Below are positions 35,754-47,621 of a DNA stretch of 64,000 nt, piece by piece. Below the pieces are notes generated by a model that saw only the letters and a list, made by a program, of their open reading frames with translations, did not search any database and was not told the DNA's origin. Position 1 is the first letter of the stretch. Each line of letters opens with the position of its first letter. Location of the stretch: NCBI GenBank assembly GCA_039707655.1, contig CM077667.1:64571628-64635627 (forward strand), written 5' to 3'. The position numbers and the translations under genes are program-made. This DNA comes from Elymus sibiricus. Lineage: Eukaryota > Streptophyta > Magnoliopsida > Poales > Poaceae.

Positions 35754-38700
35754 TTACGGGTAGAACTTGCGAAGGTGCTCGATGTTCCAGGAGTTGCTCA
35801 CTGGCAAGCCCTCTTCGGTCTCCAGGCGGACAGCGCCAGGCCTGGTGACTCGCACTACCCGGTAAGGGCCTTCCCACTTCGGCGTCAACTTGTTGGAATT
35901 CTTGGCCGACTGAACGCGCCGAAGAACAAGGTCGCCTTCCTCAAGACTCCGGGCGTGAACCTTGCGGCTATGGTAGCGGCGCAAAGCTTGCTGGTAGCGA
36001 GCGGCTCGCACAGCAGCCCGAAGACGGTTCCCCTCAAGGAGCAGCGCGTCATCTTGCCGCAGCTGTTCTTGCTCGAGCTCATCATAAGCGAGCACTCGAG
36101 GTGACCCATATATGAGTTCCGTGGGGAGAACTGCTTCCGCTCCGTAGACCAGAGCGAAGGGTGTCTGGCCGGTGGCTCGATTTGGCGTCGTCCTGATCGA
36201 CCAAAGAACCGTCGGCAGCTCATCAATCCAGCGTCTTCCATGCTTGTGCAGCTTGTCGAAAGTTCTGGTCCAGAGACCACGCAGCACTTCAGCGTTCGCC
36301 CTTTCCGCTTGGCCATTGCTTCTTGGGTGAGCAACAGAGGCAAAACAAATCTTGCCGCCAAGGTCTCGGACGTACTGCATGAAGGTGCGACTAGTGAACT
36401 GCGTACCGTTGTCGGTGATGATCCTGTTCGGCACACCAAAACGGCACACAATCCCCTTGAAGAACTTGACTGCTGACTGTGCTGTCACCTTCCTCACTGC
36501 TTCCACTTCTGGCCACTTCGTGAACTTGTCGATGGCAACGTACAAGTACTCGAAGCCCCCGGCAGCGCGGGGGAAGGGACCCAGTATGTCGAGCCCCCAG
36601 ACCAAGAAGGGCCAGGAGAGAGGGATCGTCTGGAGAGCTTGAGCTGGCTGATGAAGTTGCTTCGAATGAAACTGGCACGCTTCACACTTGGTTACTAGTG
36701 CAGTTGCATCCTGGAGAGCAGTAGGCCAGAAGAATCCTTGCCGGAATGCCTTGCCGACAAGGGCTCTTGAGCCTATGTGGGATCCACATATGCCCCCATG
36801 AATCTCTACCAACAACTCTAGTCCATCCTCCCGAGGAATACACTTCAATTTCACCCCGTTCGGTCTCTTTCTGTACAGAACGTCATCGACGAACTGGTAC
36901 ATACTTGACTGACGGGCTACTTTTTCAGCTTCTTCCTGCTCCTCAGAGAGTTCTCCTATCTGAAGGAAATGGACTATTTGCTGTGCCCATGCCGGAGCCT
37001 GTGGCTCGACGACAAGGACTAAAGGCGACTCTTCAGCTGCGGGAGCATTTGCTTCTATGGCAAGAACCTGAGGTTCTTGGCGGAGCAGCTGCTCACCGGC
37101 AACTAGTATTTCTTCGGCAGCAGGGGCGCTTGCTTCGGCGGCAAGAACCTGAGGTTCTGCGCGAAGCCGCTGCTCACCGGCAACCGTGTCATTCCCGGCA
37201 AGATTCTTGCCGGGGGCTTCGGGAAGCCCTGCCGGGAAGTACTCGCCGGTACTTAACTTTCTTCTCTTATCAGGCCTTGTCGATGGCGACATGGATGGTT
37301 GAGTCAAGCGGAGCACAAAAGTCCCTGGTTCCACCGGTAGCTTGAGTGCGGCACGCTTCGACAGGTCGTCGGCAATGCTGTTCTCTGATCGAGGAACATG
37401 CTCTGTCTGAAGACCGTCAAAGCGCTCCTCCAGCTTCCTCACTTCATCGACGTAAGCTTCCATCAACGGGCTCTGATAATCTTTGTTGACTTGCCTCACG
37501 ACGAGCTGGGAGTCACCTCTGACGATGAGCTTCTTGATCCCAAGGTCTGCCGCGATCCTGAGACCGGCAAGCAGTCCTTCATACTCTGCCGTGTTGTTGG
37601 TCGATTTCTCCCGGGGAAAATGCATCTGGATGACGTACTTGAGGTGCTCTCCGGTGGGTGCGACAAGCAGCACGCCGGCACCGGCGCCTTGCAGCGAAAA
37701 AGCTCCATCAAAGTACATGACCCATGCTTGATCTGATTCCTTGCCGGGAATCGCTGATTCTTGAACTTCGTCGTCTGGCGTTGGGGTCCATTCAGCAATA
37801 AACTCTGCCAAGGCTCTGCTCTGGATAGTTGAAGATCTTTCAAACTTGAGACCAAAGCATGACAGCTCCAACGCCCACTCCACAATCCTGCCGGTTGCTT
37901 CTGGGTTCCGGAGAATCCGTTGCAGCGGAAAGCGAGTGACGACGGTGAGCTCATGTGCTTGGAAGTAATGGCGCAGCTTCCTCGAGGCCATGAGAAGGCC
38001 GAAGAGCAACTTCTGCACACCAGAATATCTCGACCTAGCCCCCTGCAACAGGGAGCTGACGAAATAGACTGGGCGCTGCACCATCTTCTTCTTCTGCACT
38101 GCTTGACTTGACTGCGCGGATCTTTCCTTGTCGGCACCAGACTCTGCCGGGGCTGGCCCCGGCAAGTCGCTTGGCGGGCCTGCTGTTGCCACTGCATCCT
38201 CCTCTGCTTCTCTCCCTGCCACCAGTGCAGCACTAACCACTTGATTCGTTGCCGCTAGATACAGCAGCAACGGCTCTTGTGGCCTAGGCGCGACTAGTAC
38301 TGGCGGAGAGGAGAGGTACTTCTTCAAATCCTGCAGCGCTGCCTCCGCTTCTGGAGTCCATTTCATCGGGCCTGCCTTCTTCAAAATTTTGAAAAATGGC
38401 AGGGCGCGCTCAGCAGACTTTGAGATGAACCTACTAAAAGCGGCGACGCAGCCGGCAAGGCGGCGCACATCCTTGACTCGTCTTGGTGCTTCAATCTGCT
38501 CAATCGCTTTGATTTTGTCGGGATTGGCTTCAATTCCATGCTGAGATACAAAGAACCCGAGAAGCTTGCCGGATGGGACACCGAACACGCACTTCTCGGG
38601 GTTGAGCTTCAGGTTGATCCTGCGCAGATTTGCAAATGTCTCCTCCAGATCTTGAATGAGCATTGCCTTGTCCTTGGTTTTGACCACTATGTCATCCATG

Positions 38701-39245
38701 TAAGCTTCCATATTTCTATGGAGCTGGGTCTCGAAACCAATCTGGACGGCTCTTGCGAAGGTCGTCCCAGCACTTTTCAACCCGAAAGGCATACGCAAGA
38801 AGCAGTATGTGCCACACGGGGTGATAAATGCGGTCTTCTCTTCGTCTTCTTTCGCCATGAAGATCTGGTGATAGCCTGAGTATGCGTCAAGGAATGACAG
38901 CAAATCATAGCCAGTAGTGGAGTCCACAATCTGGTCGATGCGCGGCAAGGGAAAAGGATCTTTTGGACATGCTCTATTGATATCTGTAAAGTCAATACAT
39001 AGCCTCCATTTACCGTTCGCCTTGCGCACAACAACTGGATTGGCCAACCATGTAGGATGGAGGACTCCTCTAACCAGGCCTGCCGCCTCAAGCTTCTTAA
39101 TCTCTTCTGCAATAAATTCTTGCCGCTCCAAAGCTTGCTTCCGCACCTTCTGCTTGATGGGCCGCGCGTGAGGACAGACAGCTAGGTGGTGCTCAATTAC
39201 CTCCCTGGGAACACCGGGGATGTCAGATGGTTGCCATGCAAACAC
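35754..39245 (-). pseudogene. Element D pol: reverse transcriptase, RNase H, integrase
   Basis: 1,163 residues are open from 39245. RT carries LCIDFTDINRACPKD and YMDD at residues 182-185. RNase H has D513 (YFDGA), E554 (TAEYEG), D578 (GDSQ) and a later D in ADDLSK. The integrase zinc finger is H816, H823, C854, C857. The core triad is D886 (GLDILGP), D945 (TDNGTQF) and E981 (QAERAN), spaced D-59-D-35-E. RT order before integrase is diagnostic of Ty3/gypsy. The Met at 39245 is not the natural start: the same frame extends upstream through a TAG at 39287-39285 into gag-protease, so this is the 3' part of one polyprotein. All catalytic residues are intact. A duplicated 30-residue linker (AGEQRLRAEPQVLA / AGEQLLRQEPQVLA) lies at 689-740. 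Confidence 0.93.
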
Positions 39246-39284
39246 ATCGACATTCGCCCGCAGGAAGGCAACGAGCGCGTTTTC

Positions 39285-40877
39285 CTATTTGTCATCAAGG
39301 GTGGAACTTATGGTGAAAGTTCCTCCCGTCCCGTCCTCCTTGGCGGGCACCTTCTTGGTCTCAGGCGGAGTAGCCTTGGATTTCTTGGTCTGGCCGGCAG
39401 AGCTTTCCGGTGCATCCTCGACGGTAGCGCAGCACTCCGGAGAGGCGCGCTTGCCAGAGTTTGTCCCAGAGGTCTTGCCGGGCTTCTTCTTCTTGCCGGG
39501 ATCTTGAGCGGCAGGAGCATGCGCCTTGGCGGCGGACGCTGCAACTGTTTCCCGGTAAAGCTTGTCGGTGCAAATGAGCGCGTCTTTCTTGTTGGAGTGG
39601 ACAGTGATGACGCTCATTGGGCCGGGCATCTTCAAGATGTTGTAGGCATAGTGTGAGGCCGCCATGAACTTAGCCAGCGCTGGGCGGCCAAGGATTCCAT
39701 TATAAGGTAACGGAATCTTGGCGACGTCGAAAACGACCTTCTCCGTCCTAAAGTTCAGCTCGCTGCCAAATGTTACCGGCAGCGTGATCTTGCCTTTCGG
39801 CTGGTTCCTTCCCGGATTGACCCCTTGGAAAGAGCCTGTCTCCTCAAGGTCCTCGTCAGGAATCTGCAGCCTCTTGATGACGTCCAGCGAGATCAAGTTC
39901 AGGCCGGCCCCACCGTCAACCAACATTTTTGTCACCTTGAGGTTGCGAACTGTTGGTGAGAACAACAATGGCAAGCACCCGACCGCGGTTGTGCGATCTG
40001 GGTGGTCCTCGGCATCAAAAATGATGGGCGTGTGGGACCACTTCAGTGGCTTCTGTGCACCAATAGAGGGTTCTGCCGCATTAATCGCACGTGCCCACCG
40101 CTTGAGTTGGCGGTGAGAGAAATGCAACGAAGCGCCTCCATCGACACACATAACCTCCGTTGCCTTCTGGAACTCTCGCTCACTAGATTCGCCATCATCT
40201 TCCTCTTCATCTTCACCCCCTTCCTTCTTGTCACAGCCCCGGGCAGGCTTCTCTTGCTGCTGCCTGGGCTTGCCGCGGCGACCTCCTCGACCGCGCTTCC
40301 TGCCAGACCTTCCGGTACCATCTTGGGCTCTTTCCTTGTCGCGCCTTTCGTACTCGGCGCGCTGCTTCTTGGCAAGCTCCTCAACTTGCCGGCAGTCTTG
40401 GAGATCATGGCCCTTGGTACGGTGGATCTTGCAGTACTGCTTGCCGGACCCTTCCGGCTTGTCGGCAGCCGCCAAGGCTTGACACGCCGCACACCCGGCA
40501 ACCTCCTTGCCGGGGTCGTCGGTCTTGGCCTTCTTGGCGGTGCTGGGGTTGCCGGAACCTTCGACGGCAAGTACGGCCTTGCCCTTGCGCTTCTTGTTCT
40601 TCCGCCGCCCCTTCTTTGCCGGGGCAGGAGCGTCTTCGCTCTCGGAGTCGACTCCAGCGCTAGCGTTCTCGCCGGGGAGCCTCCTTCCTTCCTCTGCCCG
40701 AGCACACTTGTCGGCCAAAGCGTAGAGCTCGGCGACATCTCTGACTTTGTTCATCGCCAGCTCCTCCCGCATCTTACGATTGCGCACATTCTGATGAAAG
40801 GCGCTGATGACGGCGGCGGGATGAACGTCAGGAATGTTGTGCTGGATGCGGCTGAACCTCTGGATATACTTGCGCAA
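39285..40877 (-). pseudogene. Element D gag C-terminus and aspartic protease
   Basis: Open frame in the same phase as pol. It begins in the C-terminal gag region (KYIQRFSRIQHNIPDVH), then Lys/Arg-rich sequence with a CCHC-like spacing (GCAACQA ... CKIHRTKGHDLQDC). The protease follows with LVDGGAGLNLIS (active-site DGGA) and LPYNGILGRPALAKFMA. It ends at TAG 39287-39285, where the family appears to have Gln. Without that stop, gag, protease and pol would be one ORF. Confidence 0.85.
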
Positions 40878-40984
40878 AGTTTTGCCCTCTCTCTGGGGGA
40901 TGATATGCAGATCACTCTCCTGGCCAGGAGCTTGATGGCCGCCGGTGAAGGCACCAACGAACTGATGGCACAGGTCGGCCCAAG

Positions 40985-41107
40985 AAGAGATGGATCAACC
41001 ACGATCTCACGTTGGGCTTCAACCACGATCTCACGTTGGGCTTCAACAATGAACTGCAGGCTGAACCTCTGGCAGGTGCATCAACCACGATCTCACGTTG
41101 GGCTTCA
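40985..41107 (-). repeat. 26-bp segment of D gag present three times
   Basis: The plus-strand phrase 'tcaaccacgatctcacgttg' followed by 'ggcttc' occurs at about 40995, 41021 and 41084. The first two are in direct tandem, the third is separated by 37 bp. They encode the capsid phrase LKPNVRSWL. The repetition disrupts the gag frame. Confidence 0.85.
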
Positions 41108-42223
41108 GCACCAACGGAAGTAGTTGGCCAGCACCTTATCGTCTCGAGCCCCGGCAGCCTGCACCGCAATGGTGTAGATGCTCAAGAACTCGGACGGATG
41201 GGTTTTGCCGTCGTACTTCTCCGGTACTTCCGGCTTGAAGGAGCGGGAGTTGGGCCACTGGACTTGCCGCAGCTCACGAGTAAACGCTGGACAACCCACC
41301 TCGTAAGGTAAGCAGCCAGGGTACCCTGGCGCGGGCTCGTCAACAGCGGTCCCAGCGCGCTTGTCGGATTGGCGACGCGCTTCCCTTCGGCGCTCGATGG
41401 TGGTTCGAGCGTCCTCCTTCTTCCGTTCCCGAAGAACGTGACGTTGATCGCGGCGAACCCGCGGATCAGATGACGCCGTGGAATCATCCTCACGGGCGCT
41501 GGTCCGTCAAGTTAATGACCGCTCTTGATGCAGCGGAGGGGAACGCAACGTAGTCGTTCCAGCTCCGGTCTTCTCTCCATCGCCACGCACCAGCCTAGAC
41601 GACTGCAGCCGCGAGGGTTCACCCTGCTGCGGTCTGCCGTTGTCAGCCAGGCTGAGGAGGCTCTGGATAGTGGCTCGCCACTCGTCTAGCTTCTCCGTGG
41701 CAGGAGGGAAGTCTAGGAGCAGCTGAGCTCGCGCCAACGCCTCTGCTGGCGTAGGCGGCGGCGACAGGTGCGAAGAACGTGAGGTGCTCAAACTCCTAAC
41801 AGGGTTAGAAGGAGCACCATCACGACTCTGCACCCGCGCGCGGCTTCCACCAGCGCGCTGGCGCGGATCTTGGCCCTGCGCACCCTGAGAGTAATGCGCA
41901 GGGGTCTTTCCATGCAGACGCCTAGAACCACCAACGTCTTGAGGCCGCACGTCACGCGCGTCCTGAGAAGGTCGCGGTGCATGCGCCGGCGTATTCGTCC
42001 TGGAAGGCGCCGCTCCATCCTTGGAAGTCGCTGCACCACCCGCAGGTTGCGCAGCTCCATCCTTGGACCTGTTGCTCGTCCTGCTCGGATCGCCGGAACG
42101 CCGTGGAAGCTCGGAGCCTCCACCTCCTCCACCCGCGTCTACCCCGTCGCCTGTGCGCGCAGCATCAGGCACGACGGATGCAGATGGACCAACCGCCATG
42201 AAACCCTTCTTCTTGGGAGCCAT
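41105..42223 (-). pseudogene. Element D gag N-terminal half, disrupted
   Basis: ATG 42223 starts MAPKKKGFMAVGPSASV, followed by a low-complexity Arg/Ser/Ala region. A stop at 41509-41507 interrupts it. The same frame resumes (REDDSTASSD ... EVGCPAFTRELRQVQWP) and reaches KYDGKTHPSEFLSIY, the start of the capsid-like domain. It ends at about 41105, where a repeated 26-bp segment shifts the frame. The next gag part (from 40877) is in another frame. Confidence 0.8.
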
Positions 42224-42287
42224 GGTGGTGAAGATGATCAAAGATCTGACGCGCTGATCACTAGATCAGGTTCGCACAACCTCGATC

Positions 42288-42305
42288 CCCCTACCTGGCG
42301 CGCCA
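42288..42305 (-). promoter_or_regulatory. Primer-binding site of element D
   Basis: On the minus strand TGGCGCGCCAGGTAGGGG starts four bases after the 5' LTR. It begins with the TGG expected from tRNA CCA complementarity. I did not assign the tRNA. Confidence 0.7.
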
Positions 42306-42309
42306 AAGA

Positions 42310-43176
42310 TGTCGTGGGAAACGGACACATATGGGCTCAAGGAGATCCCTTTACGGTTCGGCAAGGGGAGAGGATTGCACAAAGAGCAGATCTAACGAAC
42401 AGCACACGGGGATTTACCCAGGTTCGGGCCGCACGGATGCGTAAAACCCTACTCCTGCTTTGATTGTATTACTGTGGATGTTCTTGGCCAAGTTCTGGGA
42501 ACTACAGTACTCGGTAGCTGCGCATGCAGAATGGGCCCTCAGAAGTGCTATCTCTCCCTCTCTGTACGCCTCGGGCCTCCTTTTATATGAGTCTAAGGGG
42601 CTACCACAGTGGCGTACGAGATAAGGCATGAGGTGGAAAGTAGCTACAGTGTTATCACAGTGTTATCATACCTAACCCTGACGGCCTAGGACAAACTCAT
42701 TAAATGCACCGTGAGGTGTCTGTCAAGGTGTCCCTTAGCATCTTGGGCTTGGAAAAGCTTTACGGGGGATGGGAAAAGCAGCCATCCCATTAGCACTGCT
42801 TAGGCATCTCGTGGCCAGCATTGCGCCAAGTCACCTTGAGGACAAGCCCTAAACGACAAGCCTGGCCGTTGTACTGGAGCGATAGCGCTGCACTGTGCAG
42901 AGCCTTGCCGGGGCTGAATCCTTGCCGGGCCCGGGGCTTGCCGGGACCGGGTCTTGCCGGGTGCGAGGCCTTGCCGGCAAGGGTCTTGCCGGGCCTCCGC
43001 AACCCTTTGGTCTTCTGTCTTCTGGTCTGTCTGATCGTCGACTTGAACGCCTTCTTGGCATCTTAGTCTTGTGATTACTCCTAGCTATTCCCCGGCAAGG
43101 CTTGCCGCGGTACGGCTACAACTGCCCGTGCACAAGTAAGGGGTACTAAAAAGACCCATACTTTAGTACACCGACA
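42310..43176 (-). repeat. 5' LTR of element D (TATA at 42580-42587)
   Basis: 867 bp, tips TGTCGG...ACGACA on the minus strand. TATAAAAG reads leftwards at 42587-42580 and would start genomic RNA. It contains 31 bp (about 43085-43115, 'ttccccggcaaggcttgccg...') missing from the 3' copy. Confidence 0.92.
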
Positions 43177-43181
43177 GAGAG

Positions 43182-44218
43182 TTCAATAATTTCTATAAAA
43201 TATAACACCACCGTGCTCTAAAAAGATATAAGTGAAGTACTAGAGCAACATTGCCTAGCTCAAAAGATATAAGTGAAGCACATAGAGTATTCTAATAAAT
43301 TCATGATTTATGCGTGTCCCTCTCAAAAAGGTGTGTGCAGAAAGGATGATTGTGGCAAACTAAAAAGCAAATACTCATATCATACAAGACGCTCCAAGCA
43401 AAACACATATCATGTGGTGAATAAAAATATAGCCTCAAGTAAATTTACCGATGGATTGAAGACGAAAGAGGGGATGCCTTCCGGGGCATCCCCAAGCTTA
43501 GGCTTTTTGGTATCCTTGAATATGGCTTGGGGTGCCTTGGGCATCCCCAAGCTTAGGCTCTTGCCACTCCTTATTCCATAGTCCATCAAATCTTTACCCA
43601 AAACTTGAAAACTTCACAACACAAAACTCAACAGAAAACTCATGAGATCCGTTAGTATAAGAAAAATAAATCACCACTTTAGGTACTGTTGTGAACTCAT
43701 TCTTTATTTATACTGGTGTAATATCTACTGTATTCTAACTTCTCCATGGTTCATACCCCCTGATACAACCCATAGATACATCAAAATAAGCAAACAACAC
43801 AAAGAAAACAGAATCTGTATAAAACAGAACAGTCTGTAGCAATCTATAGACTTCGAATACTTCTGTAACTCCAAATATTCTGAAAAATTAGGACAATCAG
43901 GGAAATTTGTATATCAATCTTGTGTAAAAATTTCATATCAAAAGCACGTTCCAGTGAATTTACAAAATTCCTGGACTGAGAGCAAAAGTTTCTGTTTTTC
44001 AGCAAAATCAAATCACAAACACCATAGACCATCCCAAAGGTCTTACTTGGCTCAAACACTAATTTAAACAAGAAAACACAATTATTACAGAGGTAATAAT
44101 GTGCCAAACACTCAAAAACAGAAGCAAAAACAAAGGCATAAAAATAAAATTGGGTTGCCTCCCAACAAGCGCTATTGTTTAACGCCCCTAGCTAGGCATA
44201 ACGCAATAGATCTATGTA
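43182..44218 (-). other. Element C non-coding region, right part
   Basis: Continues C on the far side of D. It matches B 26055-26632 and 47175-47620, including the 'ataagtgaagcac' repeats, the duplicated 'ggcatccccaagcttagg' phrase, and 'gggttgcctcccaacaagcg' at 44151. No ORF of significance. Confidence 0.75.
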
Positions 44219-45351
44219 TTGTCATCTTTGGTATGAAATCCATAAGTAGCTCTGATAATAGATTCATAAGGTAATTTTATTTTCTTTCTAGGAAAGTGCT
44301 CCATGCCTTTCCTTAATGGAAATTGGAATCTAATATTTCCTTCCTTCATATCAATAATTGCACCAATCGTTCTAAGGAAAGGTCAACCAAGAATAATAGG
44401 ACATGTAGGATTGCAATCTATATCAAGAACGATGAAATCTACGGGCACATAATTCCTATTTGCAACAATAAGAACATCATTAATCCTTCCCATAGGTTTC
44501 TTTATAGTGGAATCCGCAAGATGCAAATTCAAAGAGCAATCATCAAATTCACGGAAACCGAGCACATCACATAAAGTTTTTGGAATCGTGGAAACGCTAG
44601 CACCCAAATCACACAAAGCATGGCACTCATAATCTTTAATTTTAATCTTAATAGTAGGTTCCCACTCATCATAAAGCTTCCTAGGTATAGAAACTTCCAA
44701 CTCAAGTTTTTCTTCAAAAGATTTCATCATAGCATCAACGATATGTTTAGTAAAAGCTTTGTTTGGATTATAAGCATGAGGAGAATTCAACATGGATTGC
44801 AGCAAGGAAACACAATCAATCAAAGAACAACTATCATAATTAAAGTCCTTGAAATCCAAAAGAGTGGGTTCATTGCTATCTAAAGTTTTGACCTCTTCAA
44901 TCCCACTTTTATCAATCTTAGCATCAAGATCTATAAACTCCGAATCATTGGGACGCCTTTTAACTAAAGTTGACTTATCTCCAGTCCCATCTTTATCAAG
45001 ATTTACATTAGAAAACAAAGATTCAATAGGAGTCACATCAATCACTTTAAGATCTTCATCAATATTTAAAGATTCTGGCTTCGCGGCCATTTTGTTGACC
45101 AAGGTGGCTTGTATATCAGAAATTTGGCCTACTAAGTTTTCAAGGTGAGCAAATTGAGATTTCAAACCATAAAACTCCTTAGACATATCATCAAGTTCCT
45201 TATTCATGTATTCCCACATAGTCTTTTGTTCTTTAAGCTCGTTCCTAAAGAAACTATTGTGGTCATATTGGAGCGACATGAAACTTTTAACATTATCCTC
45301 AATATCTACCAACTTCCTAAGGTAAGGATCAAGGCTTTTGGGTTGAGCCAT
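44219..45351 (-). pseudogene. Element C ORF: coiled-coil N-terminus fused to aspartic protease, no capsid
   Basis: From MAQPKSLDPYLRKLVDIE (45351) the frame is open to a TGA at 44385-44383, then continues in frame to about 44219. The first 95 residues are heptad-like and Lys/Glu-rich (LKEQKTMWEYMNKELDDM). From NIDEDLKVIDVTPIESLF onward it matches the element B protein. The protease has HALCDLGASVSTIPK (active-site DLGA) and PTCPIILG. Where B has ILGRPF, C has a TGA instead of Arg. Element B carries a gag capsid region in place of the coiled coil. C may be a trans-complemented, non-autonomous derivative. Confidence 0.75.
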
Positions 45352-45558
45352 AAAGACGAGTAACCGATTTAACACACAAGCAGGGAAAAAGCAAACGAAA
45401 AGACGAACGGAAGAAGGGCGAATAAAAAGGCAAATCTTTTTGGTATTTTCTGAAAATCGTTTTAGAAGTGGGGGAGAGGAAAACGAGAGGCAAATGGCAA
45501 CTAAAGTAAATGCAAGAGATGATTTTGTGATGGGTACTTGGTAGGCTTGATGTAGATC

Positions 45559-45576
45559 TCCCTGGCAACGGCACCA
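45559..45576 (-). promoter_or_regulatory. Primer-binding site of element C (variant)
   Basis: TGGTGCCGTTGCCAGGGA on the minus strand, next to the 5' LTR. Two differences from the tRNA-Asp-type site of element A. Confidence 0.75.
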
Positions 45577-45587
45577 GAAATCCTTCT

Positions 45588-47169
45588 TGCTACTTCTCGA
45601 GCATGCGTTGGTTTTCCCTTGAAGAGGAAAGGGTGATGCAGCAAAGTAGATAAGTATTTCCCTCAGTTGTTGAGAACCAAGGTATCAATCTAGTAGGAGA
45701 TACAAGCAAGTCACCAATGGATGTACCTACACAAATAATCAAACACTTGCACCCAACGCTAAAAGGGGTTGTCAATCCCTTCACGGTTACTTACAAGGAT
45801 GAGATATGATAGAGATAGATAGATATGATTGCTAAAACGAAAAGTAAAACAAAAGTAAAAAAGAATTGCAGCAAGATATTTTTGGTATATAGATCTGAAA
45901 GTATAATGTGGAAAATAGACCCGGGGGCCATAGGTTTCACTAGAGGCTTCTCTCATGAAGGAAAATAATACGGTGGGTGAACAAATTACTGTCGAGCAAT
46001 TGATAGAAAAGCGAATAATTATGAAGATATCCAAGGCAATGATTATGCATATAGGCATCACGTCCGTGTCAAGTAGACCGAAACGATTCTACATCTACTA
46101 CTATTACTCAACACATCGACCGACTCCTGCCTGCATCTAGAGTATTAAGTTCATGAAGAACAGAGTAACGCATTAAGTAAGATGACATGATGTAGAGGGA
46201 TAAACTCAAGCAAGATGATGAAAACCCCATCTTTTTATCCTCGATGGCAACAATACAATACGTGCCTCGCTACCCCTACTTTGTCACTGGGTGAGGACAC
46301 CGCAAGATTGAACCAAAAACTAAGCACTTCTCCCATTGCAAGAATTACCAATCTAGTTGGCCAAACCAAACCAATAACTCGAAGAGACTTGCAAATATAT
46401 GAAATCATGCATATAAGAATTCAGAGAAGATTCAAATAATATTCATAGATAATCTGAACATAAACCCACAATTCATCGGATCTCGACAAACACACCGCAA
46501 AAGAGTATTACATCGGATAGATCTCCATGAAGATCATGAAGAACATGGTATTGAAGAACAAAGAGAGAGAAGAAGCCATCTAGCTACTAGCTATGGACCC
46601 GAAGGTCTGTGGTAAACTACTCACGCATCATCGAAGGGGCAATGGAGTTGATGTAGATGCCCTCCGTGATCGAATCCCCCTCCGGCAGATTACCGGAAAA
46701 GGCTCCAAGATGGGATCTCACGGGATCAGAGGCTTCTGGCGGCGGAAAAGTATTTTCGTGGCTCCTTTTAGTATCCAGGGAATATCTGGGAATTTATAGG
46801 CCGAAGAATAGGGTTAGGAGGGCTGCCGTGGGGCCACAAGCCAGGGGGGCGCCCCCCTCCCCCTAGGGCGCGCCCCTGTGGCTTGTCGCCACACGTCGGC
46901 TCTCCTGCCTTCATCTCCAAGTTTGTTGGGTTGCTTCTGGTCCAAGAAAAATCATTCCGAAGATTTTATTCCGTTTGGACTCCGTTTAATATTCCTTATC
47001 TGCAATACTCAAAAACATGGAAAAAACAGAAACTGGCACTAGGCTCTAGATTAATAGGTTAGTCCCAAAAATAATATAAAATAGCATATTAATGCATATA
47101 AAACATCCAAAACAGATAATATAATAGCATGGAACAATCAAAAATTATAGATACGTTGGAGACGTATCA
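45588..47169 (-). repeat. 5' LTR of element C
   Basis: Minus-strand TGATACGTCTCCAACG at 47169; ends GAGAAGTAGCA at 45588. A TATA-like CTATAAATT reads leftwards near 46800-46791. Confidence 0.92.
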
Positions 47170-47174
47170 CATAC

Positions 47175-47621
47175 CCCCTGATACAACCCATAGATACATC
47201 AAAATAAGCAAACAACACAAAGAAAACAGAATCTGTCAAAAACAGAACAGTCTATAGCAATCTGGAAACTTCTGTAACTCCAAAAATTCTGAAAAATTAG
47301 TAAAATCTGGGCAATTTGTTTATAAATCTTGTGTAAAAATTTCAGACTCATTCGATGCTCTGGTGAATTTATAAAATTCCTGGACTAAGCGCAAAAGTTT
47401 CTGTTTTTCAGCAAGATCAAATCAACAATCACCGTAAACCATCCCAAAGGTCTTACTTGGCTCAAACACTAATTAAAACACTAAAACACAATTACTACAG
47501 AGGTAATAATGTGTAATTTATTCAATAACAGAAACTAAAACAAAAACATAAAAATAAAATTGGGTTGCCTCCCAACATGCGCTATTGTTTAACGCCCCTA
47601 GCTAGGCATAACGCAATAGAT
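47175..47621 (-). other. Element B non-coding region right of C
   Basis: Follows the protease stop. Contains the conserved 'gggttgcctcccaacatgcg' and 'cgcccctagctaggcata' motifs shared with C and E. No gene. Confidence 0.7.

Larger units (their letters stand above)
29883..43176 (-). mobile_element. Element D: Ty3/gypsy (Tat-lineage-like) retrotransposon with antisense gene, TSD gagag
   Basis: LTRs are 42310-43176 (5') and 29883-30718 (3'). The duplication gagag is at 29878-29882 and 43177-43181. The primer site is at 42288-42305. Minus-strand gag (about 41105-42223), gag-protease (39285-40877) and pol (35754-39245) follow. An oppositely oriented spliced gene fills 31103-34856. An antisense accessory gene between pol and the 3' LTR is known in Tat-lineage elements such as Grande and RIRE2 relatives. 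D is the innermost and therefore youngest of the A-B-C-D nest. Confidence 0.93.
26638..47169 (-). mobile_element. Element C: non-autonomous retrotransposon of the same LTR family, TSD catac
   Basis: LTRs are 45588-47169 (5') and 26638-28223 (3'). The duplication catac is at 26633-26637 and 47170-47174. C sits in the 3' non-coding region of B. It carries a protease-containing ORF that lacks capsid (44219-45351). Own sequence without D is about 7.2 kb. The LTR tips are shared with B, but the B and C copies are clearly diverged from each other. Confidence 0.92.
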
